A stretch of DNA of 64,000 nucleotides from an uncultured Pelagibacteraceae bacterium (GCA_902531175.1 CACADE010000001.1:248001-312000), one strand, 5' to 3'. Shown: positions 18,260-27,789, numbered from the stretch's first letter. Notes: a model not told the origin generated them from the sequence alone. Numbers and translations are program-made.

Positions 18260-19479
18260 ATTACTATTTTATAATGTTTTTTTTTACCAATTGATATTTT
18301 AATAAATTTTTTTTTATTAATTAATTCTTTTGAAATTATAAATTTTTCATCAGAGATAGTTTGATTATCAATTCTAATACCATTAGATTTTATTAATCTT
18401 CTAATCTCACTCTTAGATAAATTCTTTTCAATGACAGAAATTAAGTTAATTACATTCTTATCAATATTAGATTTATCAATTTTTATGCCTGGAAGATTCT
18501 CTCCAGTAGAGTCCTCTGAAAAAGAATTTATTGCTATCCTTTCAGCTTCTTTTGTTTCAAAAGTGCCATGAAGCATAGAGGTGGCTTGATTTGCTAGAAT
18601 AACTTTTTGTTCATTTATATCTTGTTTGCTTATATCATCAATTTCATTTAATTCTAAATCTGTAAACATTTTAAGAAACTTTAATACATCTTTATCATCG
18701 GTATTTCTCCAGAATTGCCAATAGTCAAAAACTGAAAATAGATTTTTATCTAACCAAATAGCGCCACTCTCAGTTTTGCCCATTTTTACACCTGATGCTA
18801 AAGTTATTAGATTTGTTGTTAAACCATAGACTTCATTTGATGAGTGTCTTTTTATTAGTTCTACTCCATTCACAATATTTCCCCATTGATCGGAACCACC
18901 AATTTGTAAAACGCAATTTTCTTTTTTATTTAGTTCTAAAAAATCATATGCTTGTAATATCATGTAATTAAATTCCATGTAACTTAATGATTGTTCTCTT
19001 TCTAATCTTAATTTAACACTATCAAAACTCAACATTTTGTTAATTGTAAAATATCTTCCAATATCTCTTAGAAAAGAAATATAATTTAAATTTTTTAGCC
19101 AGGAATAGTTATTTACAAATATAGGAGAAACCTTTTTATCATTTGTATCTAAAAATATTTTAAGGATTTTTTGGATGCTTTTAATATTTTCTTCAATTTC
19201 TTCCTCATCTAAAATTTTTCTTGTTTTGTCTTTTCCTGAAGGATCCCCTATTCTGGTTGTTCCACCACCTAGAAGAACAATTGGTTTATGACCATGTTTT
19301 TGAAGCAACCTTAAACACATAATTTGCAACAAGCTTCCAACATGCAAACTTTTAGCTGTGCAGTCAAAACCAATATATCCTTTTATGCTATTTTCATTTA
19401 GCTTTTTTGACAAAGTTTCTTCATCAGTACACTGATAAAAATATCCTCTGCTTTTAAATTCTTTTAAAAATTCATTCAT
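18256..19479 (-). CDS. tyrS: Tyrosyl-tRNA synthetase
   Basis: Charges tRNA-Tyr. The 407-residue class I synthetase has the HIGH-like LHVGSLLQ motif, the GGSDQWGN tyrosine-binding motif and the KMSKS-like KMGKTESG loop. A C-terminal S4 RNA-binding domain (SEIRRLIKSNGIRID) follows. I chose ATG 19479 (MNEFLKEF): upstream in-frame codons reach 19599 but would run into the divergent anmK gene and encode nonconserved sequence. It is divergent from anmK with 46 bases between starts. Confidence 0.95.
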   Translation of the reverse strand: MNEFLKEFKSRGYFYQCTDEETLSKKLNENSIKGYIGFDCTAKSLHVGSLLQIMCLRLLQKHGHKPIVLLGGGTTRIGDPSGKDKTRKILDEEEIEENIKSIQKILKIFLDTNDKKVSPIFVNNYSWLKNLNYISFLRDIGRYFTINKMLSFDSVKLRLEREQSLSYMEFNYMILQAYDFLELNKKENCVLQIGGSDQWGNIVNGVELIKRHSSNEVYGLTTNLITLASGVKMGKTESGAIWLDKNLFSVFDYWQFWRNTDDKDVLKFLKMFTDLELNEIDDISKQDINEQKVILANQATSMLHGTFETKEAERIAINSFSEDSTGENLPGIKIDKSNIDKNVINLISVIEKNLSKSEIRRLIKSNGIRIDNQTISDEKFIISKELINKKKFIKISIGKKKHYKIVI

Positions 19480-19525
19480 AAGTGATAATTTAATATACAT
19501 ATTTAAATATAAATAATAATCAATA

Positions 19526-20623
19526 ATGGATAATTCTTTTATAGCACTGGGTTTGATGAGCGGGACATCGCTCGATGGTGTTGATGCTAGTATTATCAAA
19601 TCAGATGGAGAAAATTATCTCGAAATATTAGATAATAAATATCTTCTATATAATAACAATTTCAGAAAGAGACTATCTTTATTTATCAAAAGTATTGAAG
19701 ATATCAGGGATATAGAAAAAAATATAAATGAGTATAAATCTTTGGAAAGAGAAATAACTCTTCAACACTCAAAAATTAGTCAGATTATTATAAATAAACA
19801 TAAGTATAAAATTGAATTAGTGGGTTTTCACGGTCAAACAATAATTCATAAGCCCAAAGATGGTTATTCTATACAAATGGGTGATGCCAATTTACTTTCT
19901 CAAATTATAAAACAAAAAGTAATTTATAATTTTAGAGCCAATGATATCAAGAATGGTGGGGATGGAGCCCCATTAGTGCCCCTTTATCATAAACTATTAG
20001 CAAAAAAATTACAGATGAACAATCCAACATTATTTTTAAATATCGGTGGGATATCTAATTTTACTTATTATTTTCAAGATGAATTGATAGCTAAAGACAT
20101 AGGCCCGGGAAATATTTTAATAGATGAATACTTAAAAAAAACTAGAGGTATTGATTACGATCAACATGGTAATATTGCAATGTCTGGAAATATTAATCAG
20201 AATATAATTAATCAGTTTTATGAACACGAATTTTACAACGTTAAGAATAAACATTCCTATGATATAAAAGAATTTGATTTTGGTTTTGTTAAGGGTTTGG
20301 ATTTTGATGATGCCGTAGCTACACTGACTTATTTTACAGCATTAGTGATTTCAGAAAATATAAAAATTAATATTAAAAATAAGGTAGATATTGTTTTATG
20401 TGGAGGTGGGAGAAAAAATTTAACTTTAGTTAAACATTTGAAAACATTGTTAAATTTTAAAATAAAATTAATTGATGATTTTAAGATAGATGGAGATTTT
20501 ATAGAATCTCAAGCATTTGCATATTTATCAATCAGATCTTATTTGAAAAAGCCAATAAGCTACCCAAAAACAACAAATGTTCCTGCTCCAGTAACAGGTG
20601 GAGAAATGCGAGTTAACTTTTAA
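19526..20623 (+). CDS. anmK: Anhydro-N-acetylmuramic acid kinase
   Basis: Phosphorylates and opens 1,6-anhydro-MurNAc released during peptidoglycan turnover, giving MurNAc-6-phosphate for recycling; cytosolic. The 365-residue protein has the ASKHA-fold signature LMSGTSLDGVDA at residues 10-21, GFHGQTIIHKP, NIGGISN and the C-terminal VPAPVTGGEMRV block, all typical of AnmK. No other recycling gene (murQ, nagZ) lies beside it. It is divergent from tyrS and overlaps the convergent hydrolase gene by four bases. Confidence 0.94.
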   Translation: MDNSFIALGLMSGTSLDGVDASIIKSDGENYLEILDNKYLLYNNNFRKRLSLFIKSIEDIRDIEKNINEYKSLEREITLQHSKISQIIINKHKYKIELVGFHGQTIIHKPKDGYSIQMGDANLLSQIIKQKVIYNFRANDIKNGGDGAPLVPLYHKLLAKKLQMNNPTLFLNIGGISNFTYYFQDELIAKDIGPGNILIDEYLKKTRGIDYDQHGNIAMSGNINQNIINQFYEHEFYNVKNKHSYDIKEFDFGFVKGLDFDDAVATLTYFTALVISENIKINIKNKVDIVLCGGGRKNLTLVKHLKTLLNFKIKLIDDFKIDGDFIESQAFAYLSIRSYLKKPISYPKTTNVPAPVTGGEMRVNF

Positions 20624-21285
20624 TATAATGCAGTCTCTTTTTTTATGTATTTATTTAAACTCTTTATTAAATAAATTTCTGATTTAGAAAAAAAATGATT
20701 CGCATCTGGAAGTGCATCAAATTCGACTTTGATACCTTTTTGTGCACTCAATCTTTTATTTAATTCATCTATATGCTCAATAGGTACTAATTCATCTTTT
20801 TTTCCATATACCATTAATCCTGAAGTTGGACATGGCGATAGAAATGTAAAATCATAAACATTAGGCTGAGGTGAAATTGCTATAAACCTATTGATTTCAG
20901 GTCTTCGCATTAATAACTGCATTGCTATTAATGAACCAAATGAAAATCCTGAGATCCAACATTGTGAGTTATCAAAATTTTCTCTTTCTAACCAATCCAA
21001 AGCTGCAGCAGCGTCAGCTAATTCACCTTGCCCATTATCAAATTCGCCATCACTTTTTCCAACACCTCTAAAATTAACTCGGCAAACGGAAAATTCATTC
21101 TCAACAAATGTTTTAAATGTATCGACTACAACTTTATTGTTCATAGTTCCCCCATATTGAGGATGAGGATGTAAAACTAAAGCTATAGGAGATGTGTTTT
21201 TTTTACTTTTATAGTATTTTGCTTCCAGTCTTCCTGCTGGACCTGGAATAAATACTTCTGAAATTTTAGTATCTGTAGATGGCAT
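20620..21285 (-). CDS. Alpha/beta hydrolase, COG2945-like
   Basis: A 221-residue alpha/beta hydrolase of unknown substrate. N-terminal IPGPAGRLEAKYY leads into the oxyanion region VLHPHPQYGGTMNN. The nucleophile elbow is GFSFGS (Ser at about residue 117), an Asp lies in YGKKDELVP and the catalytic His in PDANHFF, so the triad looks complete. There is no signal peptide, so it is probably cytosolic. Similar hydrolases lie next to iscR/suf genes in other alphaproteobacteria. Its start is 129 bases from the divergent iscR start and it may share that regulatory region. Confidence 0.85.
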   Translation of the reverse strand: MPSTDTKISEVFIPGPAGRLEAKYYKSKKNTSPIALVLHPHPQYGGTMNNKVVVDTFKTFVENEFSVCRVNFRGVGKSDGEFDNGQGELADAAAALDWLERENFDNSQCWISGFSFGSLIAMQLLMRRPEINRFIAISPQPNVYDFTFLSPCPTSGLMVYGKKDELVPIEHIDELNKRLSAQKGIKVEFDALPDANHFFSKSEIYLIKSLNKYIKKETALY

Positions 21286-21362
21286 TGATTATCAATCTCA
21301 AAAAAATTTAACAATTTTCTACCAAAATTGAGCGACAAATTGCAAGTATTTTAAATATACGT

Positions 21363-21387
21363 AATCTTGACTAATTTAGTCAGGTAT
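21363..21387. promoter_or_regulatory. IscR type 1-like operator upstream of the iscR-suf operon
   Basis: Two symmetric half-sites, GACT at 21369-21372 and AGTC at 21378-21381, are separated by five bases and flanked by CTT and AGGTAT. From memory this matches nearly every position of the E. coli IscR type 1 consensus; only the left-most triplet deviates. It overlaps the -35 element of the best promoter candidate, so [2Fe-2S]-IscR binding would repress iscR-suf, the expected negative feedback. Confidence 0.75.
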
Positions 21388-21394
21388 ATATAAA
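21367..21394 (+). promoter_or_regulatory. Sigma-70-type promoter of iscR-suf
   Basis: TTGACT at 21367-21372 and TATAAA at 21389-21394 are separated by 16 bases, a near-consensus housekeeping promoter 20 bases before the iscR ATG. The -35 element and spacer lie inside the IscR-like palindrome. This is the clearest promoter in the window. Confidence 0.7.
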
Positions 21395-21414
21395 GCCCGT
21401 GAATTGCGGAAAAT

Positions 21415-21837
21415 ATGAAACTATCAACTAAAAGCAGATACGCTGTTATGGCTTTAGCTGACATAGCGAGATTTGAAAATAACGAGCCAATATCACTAAG
21501 AGATATCTCTATAAGACAAGGAATATCATTAGTTTACCTAGAGCAGTTATTTTTGAAATTAAAAAAAAAAGAAATTGTTAAAAGTATCAGAGGAAAGAAA
21601 GGTGGATATAATTTAAACAAAGCACCAGATAAAATTAAAATCTCCGATATTCTTTCTGCTGTAGAAGAAAAAGTCAAAACTATCGGATGCCAAAAGCACT
21701 CAAAAAAAGGATGTAATGGAAAGTCTGCTAAATGCATAACACATAATCTATGGGATGAATTAGAGGCATATATAAACTTATTTTTCCAAGAAAAAAATCT
21801 TGGAGACTTAATAAATAAAACAGAAAACAGATTATAA
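21415..21837 (+). CDS. iscR: Rrf2-family [Fe-S] transcriptional regulator, IscR-like
   Basis: A 140-residue winged-helix regulator. [18 protein letters not shown] is the family's N-terminal helix. Helix-turn-helix residues [15 protein letters not shown] are followed by the wing RGKKGGYNL. Three Cys ([10 protein letters not shown] and a later Cys in SAKC, about residues 92-106) with a nearby His would ligate a [2Fe-2S] cluster. It probably senses Fe-S status and represses its own operon through the palindrome just upstream. Its stop region overlaps the sufB start (ATAATGAG). RirA is an alternative, but the operator type favours IscR. Confidence 0.93.
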   Translation: MKLSTKSRYAVMALADIARFENNEPISLRDISIRQGISLVYLEQLFLKLKKKEIVKSIRGKKGGYNLNKAPDKIKISDILSAVEEKVKTIGCQKHSKKGCNGKSAKCITHNLWDELEAYINLFFQEKNLGDLINKTENRL

Positions 21838-23273
21838 TGAGAGATAAACAAATAGAAGATTTAAAAGATTATAAATATGGCTTTTCAACTGATATTGAAA
21901 GTTTTAAAGCTCCAAAAGGCTTAAACGAAGAAGTTATAAGATTTATATCAAATATTAAAAAAGAACCAGATTGGTTACTTCAATGGAGATTAAAAGCTTT
22001 TGAGAGATTAAAAGTATTGAAAGAGCCTAATTGGCAAAAACCTAAATACCCAAAAATTGATTACCAAGATTTATATTATTACTCTGCACCTAAAAGTTTT
22101 AAAGAAAAGCCAAAAAATTTGGAAGATTTAGATCCTAAACTTTTAGAAACTTACAAAAAATTAGGAATACCTTTGCAAGAACAAAAAAGATTAAATGGTA
22201 TAGCAGTTGATGCAGTATTTGATTCAGTATCTGTTGCTACAACTTTTAAAGATACTTTAACAGAAAAAGGAATTATTTTTTGCTCTATTTCTGAAGCAAT
22301 ACAAAAACATCCAGATTTAGTTAAAAAATATTTAGGTTCAGTGATACCAATTACTGATCACTTTTTTGCTACATTAAATTCAGCAGTTTTCACTGATGGA
22401 TCATTTGTTTACATACCGCCAAATGTAAAATGTCCTATGGAACTATCAACTTATTTTAGAATTAATGCATCTGACACTGGTCAGTTCGAGAGAACTTTAA
22501 TCATTGCTGATAAAGGTAGTTATGTAAGTTATTTAGAAGGATGCACTGCACCCATGAGAGATGAAAATCAGTTACACGCAGCTAATGTTGAATTGATTGC
22601 TTTAGATGATGCAGAGATTAAATATTCTACAGTACAAAATTGGTATCCTGGAGATAAAGATGGAAAAGGAGGAATATATAATTTTGTAACTAAAAGAGGA
22701 TTATGTAAAGGTAAAAATTCAAAAATTTCATGGACACAAGTAGAGACTGGTTCTGCAATTACTTGGAAATATCCAAGTTGTATTTTAAAAGGTGATAACT
22801 CAATTGGAGAATTTTATTCAATCGCAATAACAAATAATCATCAGAAAGCTGACACTGGAACAAAGATGATTCATTTAGGAAAAAATACAAAAAGTAAAAT
22901 TATTTCAAAGGGTATTAGTGCAGGTAAATCAGATATGACTTACAGAGGTTTGGTAGATATTTCAAAAAATGCATCTAATTCAACAAATTATACACAATGT
23001 GATTCATTATTAATGGGTAACAAGTGTGGAGCACACACGGTACCTTACATTAAGAATAAAAATTCAAATTCTAATATTGCTCATGAAGCGACCACATCAA
23101 AAATTAGTGAAGATCAACTTCATTATTGTCAGCAAAGGGGACTAAATCAAGAAGAAGCTGTAGGACTTATTGTTAATGGTTTTTGTAAAGAGGTTTTGCA
23201 ACAATTGCCTATGGAGTTTGCTGTTGAAGCTCAAAAACTAGTTGGAATAAGTTTAGAAGGAAGTGTTGGTTAA
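21837..23273 (+). CDS. sufB: Fe-S cluster scaffold SufB
   Basis: Core subunit of the SufBCD scaffold that assembles Fe-S clusters in the cytosol. The 478-residue length and the C-terminal beta-helix region (for example [18 protein letters not shown], then [18 protein letters not shown] with conserved Cys, then [21 protein letters not shown]) are diagnostic of SufB rather than SufD. It begins one base before the iscR stop ends and abuts sufC, so the operon is tightly coupled. Confidence 0.97.
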   Translation: MRDKQIEDLKDYKYGFSTDIESFKAPKGLNEEVIRFISNIKKEPDWLLQWRLKAFERLKVLKEPNWQKPKYPKIDYQDLYYYSAPKSFKEKPKNLEDLDPKLLETYKKLGIPLQEQKRLNGIAVDAVFDSVSVATTFKDTLTEKGIIFCSISEAIQKHPDLVKKYLGSVIPITDHFFATLNSAVFTDGSFVYIPPNVKCPMELSTYFRINASDTGQFERTLIIADKGSYVSYLEGCTAPMRDENQLHAANVELIALDDAEIKYSTVQNWYPGDKDGKGGIYNFVTKRGLCKGKNSKISWTQVETGSAITWKYPSCILKGDNSIGEFYSIAITNNHQKADTGTKMIHLGKNTKSKIISKGISAGKSDMTYRGLVDISKNASNSTNYTQCDSLLMGNKCGAHTVPYIKNKNSNSNIAHEATTSKISEDQLHYCQQRGLNQEEAVGLIVNGFCKEVLQQLPMEFAVEAQKLVGISLEGSVG

Positions 23274-24008
23274 ATGTTAAAAATAAACAATTTAAATGCA
23301 AAAATTCATGAAAAATCCATCTTAAGTGGTTTTAATCTTGAGATAAAACCAGGTGAGGTACATGCAATAATGGGACCCAATGGATCAGGAAAGAGTACTT
23401 TGTCAAATATTCTGTCAGGTAAAAAGGGATACGAAGTATCAGGGGAAATATTATATGAAAATAAAAATTTGTTTGATCTTGAAACTGAAGAAAGAGCACA
23501 TGAAGGTATTTTTTTAGCATTCCAATATCCGTTGGAAATACCTGGGGTGAATACAAATATTTTTTTAAAAACATCTTTAAATTCAATTAGAAAAGCTAGA
23601 GGCGAAAAAGAATTAGATGCATTGGAATTTTTAAAATTAGTTAAAGAAAAAGCAAAAGAACTAAAATTTGATGAAGAAAAATTAAATAGACAATTAAATG
23701 TTGGTTTCTCTGGTGGCGAAAAAAAGAAAAACGAAATTTTACAAATGTCAATTTTAGATCCAAAATTATCTATATTAGATGAAACTGACTCTGGATTAGA
23801 TATAGATGCTCTTAAAATAGTTGCGGATGGAGTTAATGCATTAAGAAAAAAAAATAATTCCTTTCTTATAATTACACACTATCAAAGACTACTTGATTAT
23901 ATAAAACCTGACTTTGTGCATGTTCTTATGGGTGGAAAAATTATTAAATCAGGAGGCGCAGAATTAGCTTTAGAGTTAGAAAAAAAAGGATATGAAAATT
24001 TCAATTAA
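23274..24008 (+). CDS. sufC: Fe-S assembly ATPase SufC
   Basis: ABC-type ATPase that energises the SufBCD scaffold. The 244-residue protein has Walker A GPNGSGKST (residues 34-42), signature GFSGGEKKKNE, Walker B LSILDETDSGLD and the H-loop IITHYQ. LDETDSGLD, rather than the transporter-type LDEPTSALD, is characteristic of SufC. Start and stop abut sufB and sufD without gaps. Confidence 0.97.
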   Translation: MLKINNLNAKIHEKSILSGFNLEIKPGEVHAIMGPNGSGKSTLSNILSGKKGYEVSGEILYENKNLFDLETEERAHEGIFLAFQYPLEIPGVNTNIFLKTSLNSIRKARGEKELDALEFLKLVKEKAKELKFDEEKLNRQLNVGFSGGEKKKNEILQMSILDPKLSILDETDSGLDIDALKIVADGVNALRKKNNSFLIITHYQRLLDYIKPDFVHVLMGGKIIKSGGAELALELEKKGYENFN

Positions 24009-25253
24009 ATGGAACAAAAATTAAAAACAGATTTTGATAAAATTATAAGTACTTCTAATTTCTCAAACCAAGAGATTAAATTAAAAAAAGAAGCTCTTGA
24101 TAATTTTTTGAAAAATGGATTTCCTAGTAGAAAATTAGAAAACTGGAAATTCTCAGATATAAACCAGATAATTCAAAAAAATATTGGAGAACTAGCATTT
24201 TATAATGATTACAATATTGAAAATGAAATTAATGACGATATTTTTATAAATGACATTGAGCATAATAAAATTGTTATTGTTAACGGTAAAGTTGAGCGAT
24301 TGAGTTTTGAATATGAAGAAAAAGATAAAATTAATTTATCGACTTTAGATAATTTTAACCAAAACTCAAATGACGATAATTCTCTTTTAAGTTTAAATAA
24401 TTCTTTTTCTAATAAAATACATAATATTTTAGTTAAAAAAAATTATTCATTCAAAAAGCCTTTAATTATATATCAAATAACAAATGAGAAAGTGAGTAAT
24501 ACTAATATTAATTTTCAATTAAACTTTGAGCTAGAAGAAAACAGCTCAATAAAAATTATTAATCTAACTGACGATAATTCAGAAAAGAATTTCATCAACA
24601 ATTTATTTAATTTTAATCTTAGCAAAAATGCAATTCTAAAGAATTATAAAATAGATAAAAAAAGTAATACAAATATTAAGTATGATTATTCTAGTATTAC
24701 TCAAAAAGAAAATAGTATTTCTGAAACATTTATATTTTCATCCGGTTCAGAATATATAAAAAATGAAGTCAGCTGTAATCTTGAAGGTCAATATTCGTCA
24801 GCATTTATTAATGGAATACACTTATTATCTAAAAATAAACATCACGAAATAAGAACTAAGACTAACCATTTGTACGAAAACACAAAAAGTTATCAGTTAA
24901 TAAAAAGTGTCATTGATGACAGTTCAAAGTCTGTCTATCAAGGAAAAATATATGTGGATTCTAAAGCTCAAAAAACTGATGGCTATCAATTAAGTAAAGC
25001 TCTACTCTTAAATGAACAAACAGAATTTAATGCAAAGCCTGAACTAGAAATTTATGCTGACGACGTTAAATGTTCACATGGTTCATCATCTGGTAGTTTA
25101 GATGAAGATTCTATTTTTTATTTAATGTCTAGAGGTTTAGATCAAAAAACTGCAAAAGAATTATTAATTAACGGTTTTCTTTTAGATGTTGTTGAAAAAA
25201 TTACAGATGAAGAAATTAAAAAATTATTAAAACAAATGATCGGATTAAATTAA
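24009..25253 (+). CDS. sufD: Fe-S assembly protein SufD
   Basis: Partner of SufB in the SufBC2D complex, needed for iron acquisition by the scaffold. The 414-residue protein has a divergent, Asn-rich N-terminal half. Its C-terminal half is recognisable: NLEGQYSSAFINGIHLL, HHEIRTKTNHL, QKTDGYQLSKALLL, KCSHGSSSGSLDEDSIFYLMSRGL, where the KCSHG Cys/His are the conserved cluster-related residues. It lies between sufC and sufS with no spacing. Confidence 0.95.
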   Translation: MEQKLKTDFDKIISTSNFSNQEIKLKKEALDNFLKNGFPSRKLENWKFSDINQIIQKNIGELAFYNDYNIENEINDDIFINDIEHNKIVIVNGKVERLSFEYEEKDKINLSTLDNFNQNSNDDNSLLSLNNSFSNKIHNILVKKNYSFKKPLIIYQITNEKVSNTNINFQLNFELEENSSIKIINLTDDNSEKNFINNLFNFNLSKNAILKNYKIDKKSNTNIKYDYSSITQKENSISETFIFSSGSEYIKNEVSCNLEGQYSSAFINGIHLLSKNKHHEIRTKTNHLYENTKSYQLIKSVIDDSSKSVYQGKIYVDSKAQKTDGYQLSKALLLNEQTEFNAKPELEIYADDVKCSHGSSSGSLDEDSIFYLMSRGLDQKTAKELLINGFLLDVVEKITDEEIKKLLKQMIGLN

Positions 25254-26470
25254 TGAACGTAGATGATATAAAAAAAGAATTTCCAATTTTTGACGATAAA
25301 ATTCAAAATAATGATTTAGTATATTTAGATAGTGCTAATTCATCTCAAAAACCAAGAGTTGTTGTAGATAGAATTTATGATTTTTATACAAAAGAGTTTT
25401 CTAATGTAGGTAGAAGTGTTCATTATTTGGCGGTTGCTGCTACTAATTTATATGAACAAACAAGGGTTTCAGTTCAAAAATATATTAATGCTAAAGATAA
25501 AGATGAAATCGTATTTACTAAAGGAGCTACAGAAGCAATTAATTTAGTCGCTAACACTTTTGGTCAAAAATATTTATCTGAAGGAGATGAAGTATTGTTG
25601 ACTGAACTTGAGCATCATTCAAATTATGTTCCTTGGCACTTTCTAAGAAAAGCAAAAAATATAAGAATAGAATTTGCAGAAATTAACGATGATGGCGAAG
25701 TAACATTAGAAGCTATAGAAAAAAAAATTACAAACAAAACAAAGATAATTAGTGTAAGTCATTTGTCGAATGTAACAGGCGCAATATTACCAATCAAACA
25801 AATTGTACAATTGGCTCATTCGAAAAATATACCGGTTTTAATTGATGGTTGCCAAGGTGCGCCTCACTTAAAATTAGATATGCAAGATATTGACTGTGAT
25901 TTTTATGCAATATCTGGACATAAAATGTACGGACCAACAGGAATAGGTATTCTATATGCTAAAAAAAAATGGCTTGAAGATTTACCCCCATATCAAGGTG
26001 GAGGAGGAATGATAAATGAGGTTAAAAAAGAAGGTATTACTTATGGTGAATTACCTAACAAATATGAGGCTGGCACAATGGCTACAGCCCAAGTTATAGC
26101 TTTTAATGAGTCCATAAAATTTATGGAAAAAATTGGTATTCAAAATATTGAAAAACATGAAAAAGAATTATTAGACTACGGATTAGAAAAGTTAAGAAAA
26201 AATAATTCAGTTAATATTATAGGAAATCCAAAAGAAAAGGGTGGGGTTATATCATTTACTATTAAAGGTGTTCATCCACATGATATCGCAACAATTCTTG
26301 ATGAAGATGGAGTAGCCATTAGAGCAGGGCATCACTGCTGTCAAATATTACATGATAAATTAAATTTACCTGCAACCGCAAGAGCTTCATTTGGGGTTTA
26401 TAATACGAAAGATGATATTGATAAACTTGATGAGGCAATAAATAAATGTAAAAAAATTTTTAACTTATAA
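25253..26470 (+). CDS. sufS: Cysteine desulfurase SufS (group II)
   Basis: PLP enzyme that takes sulfur from cysteine for Fe-S assembly. The 405-residue protein has HHSNYVPWH, the PLP-Lys in SGHKMYGPTG (about residue 224) and the active-site Cys in RAGHHCCQ (about residue 362), located as in SufS. No sufE is present. The next gene, a SufU-type protein, is probably the sulfur acceptor. The ATG overlaps the sufD stop. Confidence 0.97.
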   Translation: MNVDDIKKEFPIFDDKIQNNDLVYLDSANSSQKPRVVVDRIYDFYTKEFSNVGRSVHYLAVAATNLYEQTRVSVQKYINAKDKDEIVFTKGATEAINLVANTFGQKYLSEGDEVLLTELEHHSNYVPWHFLRKAKNIRIEFAEINDDGEVTLEAIEKKITNKTKIISVSHLSNVTGAILPIKQIVQLAHSKNIPVLIDGCQGAPHLKLDMQDIDCDFYAISGHKMYGPTGIGILYAKKKWLEDLPPYQGGGGMINEVKKEGITYGELPNKYEAGTMATAQVIAFNESIKFMEKIGIQNIEKHEKELLDYGLEKLRKNNSVNIIGNPKEKGGVISFTIKGVHPHDIATILDEDGVAIRAGHHCCQILHDKLNLPATARASFGVYNTKDDIDKLDEAINKCKKIFNL

Positions 26471-26934
26471 TGGACTTAAAAGATTTATATCAAGAGATAA
26501 TATTAGACCATGGAAAAAATCCAAGGAATTTAGGAAAGTTTGACAATTATAATAAAGATGCAAAGGGAAATAATCCCTTATGTGGTGATAACGTTCATGT
26601 TTATCTCAGATTAAATGAAAATAAAAAAGTTGAAGATATTGCATTTGAAGGCCATGGGTGTGCTATTTCAATGGCATCTGCATCAATCATGACTGATATG
26701 GTTAGAGGCAAAGAAGAGAAAGAGGTAAAAGAAATTGTAACTGATTTTTTAGGAATGATAAAAGAAAAAGATTCTTTAGAAACCAAGATTTTAAAAGATG
26801 ACGAAAAAACTAAATTAATGAGTTTATCGGGTGTTAAACAATATCCCATGAGAGTAAAGTGTGCAACTTTATCTTGGCATACTCTTACATCTGCATTAGA
26901 TAATTCTGATCAAATTGTAAAAACAGAGGATTGA
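26470..26934 (+). CDS. sufU: SufU-type sulfur transfer protein / IscU-like scaffold
   Basis: A 154-residue IscU-fold protein. Three conserved Cys are visible in NNPLCGDNV, GHGCAISMASAS and RVKCATLSW, with the acidic residue of the CGD motif. The insertion between the second and third Cys marks SufU rather than IscU. In Gram-positive bacteria SufU is a zinc-dependent sulfurtransferase activating SufS. Its occurrence in an alphaproteobacterial suf operon without sufE suggests the same job. It begins at the sufS stop (TAATGG) and ends next to the DUF59 gene. Confidence 0.93.
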   Translation: MDLKDLYQEIILDHGKNPRNLGKFDNYNKDAKGNNPLCGDNVHVYLRLNENKKVEDIAFEGHGCAISMASASIMTDMVRGKEEKEVKEIVTDFLGMIKEKDSLETKILKDDEKTKLMSLSGVKQYPMRVKCATLSWHTLTSALDNSDQIVKTED

Positions 26935-26936
26935 AA

Positions 26937-27233
26937 ATGGATCTTAAAGAAAAAGTAATTGCTGAAATAAAAAAAATTTATGATCCTGAGATACCTGTTA
27001 ATATATATGAATTAGGATTGATATACGATATTATCGTTAATAATTCTGAAGTTAAGGTTAAAATGACTTTAACCACACCAAATTGTCCAGTAGCTGAAAG
27101 TTTGCCTAAAGAAGTTAAAGACAGTATATTAGAAATTAAAGAAGTTTCAAAAGTAGATCTTGATTTGGTCTGGGAACCACCATGGGATAAATCTATGATG
27201 TCTGAAGCTGCAAAACTTGAATTAAATTTATGA
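26937..27233 (+). CDS. DUF59/MIP18-family Fe-S maturation protein (SufT-like)
   Basis: A 98-residue protein with the DUF59 pattern: YDPEIPVNIYELGLIYDI near the N-terminus, then LTTPNCPVAESLP carrying the conserved Cys, then DLVWEPPWDKSMMSE at the C-terminus. Such proteins assist late Fe-S cluster maturation and are often the last but one gene in suf operons. I preferred ATG 26937; an in-frame TTG at 26931 overlapping the sufU stop is possible and adds two residues. Its TGA overlaps the sufA start. Confidence 0.9.
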   Translation: MDLKEKVIAEIKKIYDPEIPVNIYELGLIYDIIVNNSEVKVKMTLTTPNCPVAESLPKEVKDSILEIKEVSKVDLDLVWEPPWDKSMMSEAAKLELNL

Positions 27234-27565
27234 CAAAACAAATTATAACATTAAGCGACAACGCAGCTCAAAGAATAAAAGAAATTATGTCTAATGCTGA
27301 AAAAGACTCTTTAGGAGTTAGAGTTGGTGTTAAGTCAGGTGGGTGCGCAGGGATGTCCTATGTTATGGAGTATACAAAAGAAGCTAACCCTAATGACGAA
27401 GTAATAGAAGATAAGGGTGTAAAGGTGTTTATAGATTCTGCAGCAGTAATGTATTTACTTGGAACAGAAATGGATTTTAAAAAAGAAAAATTTTCTTCAC
27501 AATTTGTATTCAATAACCCGAATGAAACAGAAAGATGTGGATGTGGAGAATCCTTTAAAATATAG
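27230..27565 (+). CDS. sufA: A-type Fe-S carrier protein (SufA/IscA/ErpA family)
   Basis: Transfers Fe-S clusters from the SufBCD scaffold to client proteins. It has 111 residues with the three conserved Cys: GGCAGMSY and the C-terminal CGCGES pair. An N-terminal LSDNAAQRIKEIM helix precedes the fold. It is the last gene of the iscR-suf operon and overlaps the DUF59 stop by four bases (ATGA). Family subtypes cannot be separated by eye; operon position supports SufA. Confidence 0.94.
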   Translation: MTKQIITLSDNAAQRIKEIMSNAEKDSLGVRVGVKSGGCAGMSYVMEYTKEANPNDEVIEDKGVKVFIDSAAVMYLLGTEMDFKKEKFSSQFVFNNPNETERCGCGESFKI

Positions 27566-27624
27566 TATTTAATATACGCATATCAGCATTGCGTTTATTG
27601 CATATCTATGATAGAATCATTGAT

Positions 27625-27789
27625 ATGAATACTTTTGAGCATAAAAACCTAATTAACTCTGAAGTTAAAACTCAGAAAAGAAAATTTTTATTCAGAAGTT
27701 TAATCAAACCAGTAGAAGCGGGCGCACATGGCACCCTCAACTACGTGGTTAAAAAAGGTTTAGGAAAAAATAAAATAGCTAAAAAATAA
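27625..27789 (+). CDS. Small basic hypothetical protein, 54 residues
   Basis: I do not recognise this protein. It is Lys-rich, with no signal peptide or transmembrane segment; a central block SLIKPVEAGAHGTLNYVVKKGL looks conserved in style but matches no family I know. I chose ATG 27625, because an in-frame upstream ATG at 27589 would start 23 bases after sufA and lacks an obvious ribosome site. It lies between sufA (same strand) and convergent glnA. Given how compact the genome is, a conserved small protein is plausible, but it could be spurious. Confidence 0.45.
   Translation: MNTFEHKNLINSEVKTQKRKFLFRSLIKPVEAGAHGTLNYVVKKGLGKNKIAKK

Noticed and set aside
19480-19599. An extended start for tyrS that adds about 40 residues.
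   Set aside because: The extra codons run into the divergent anmK coding sequence and show no similarity to TyrRS N-termini.
27579-27606. A short direct repeat (GCATATC twice) before the small ORF after sufA.
   Set aside because: Only seven bases repeated twice, with no further copies; this is likely chance.
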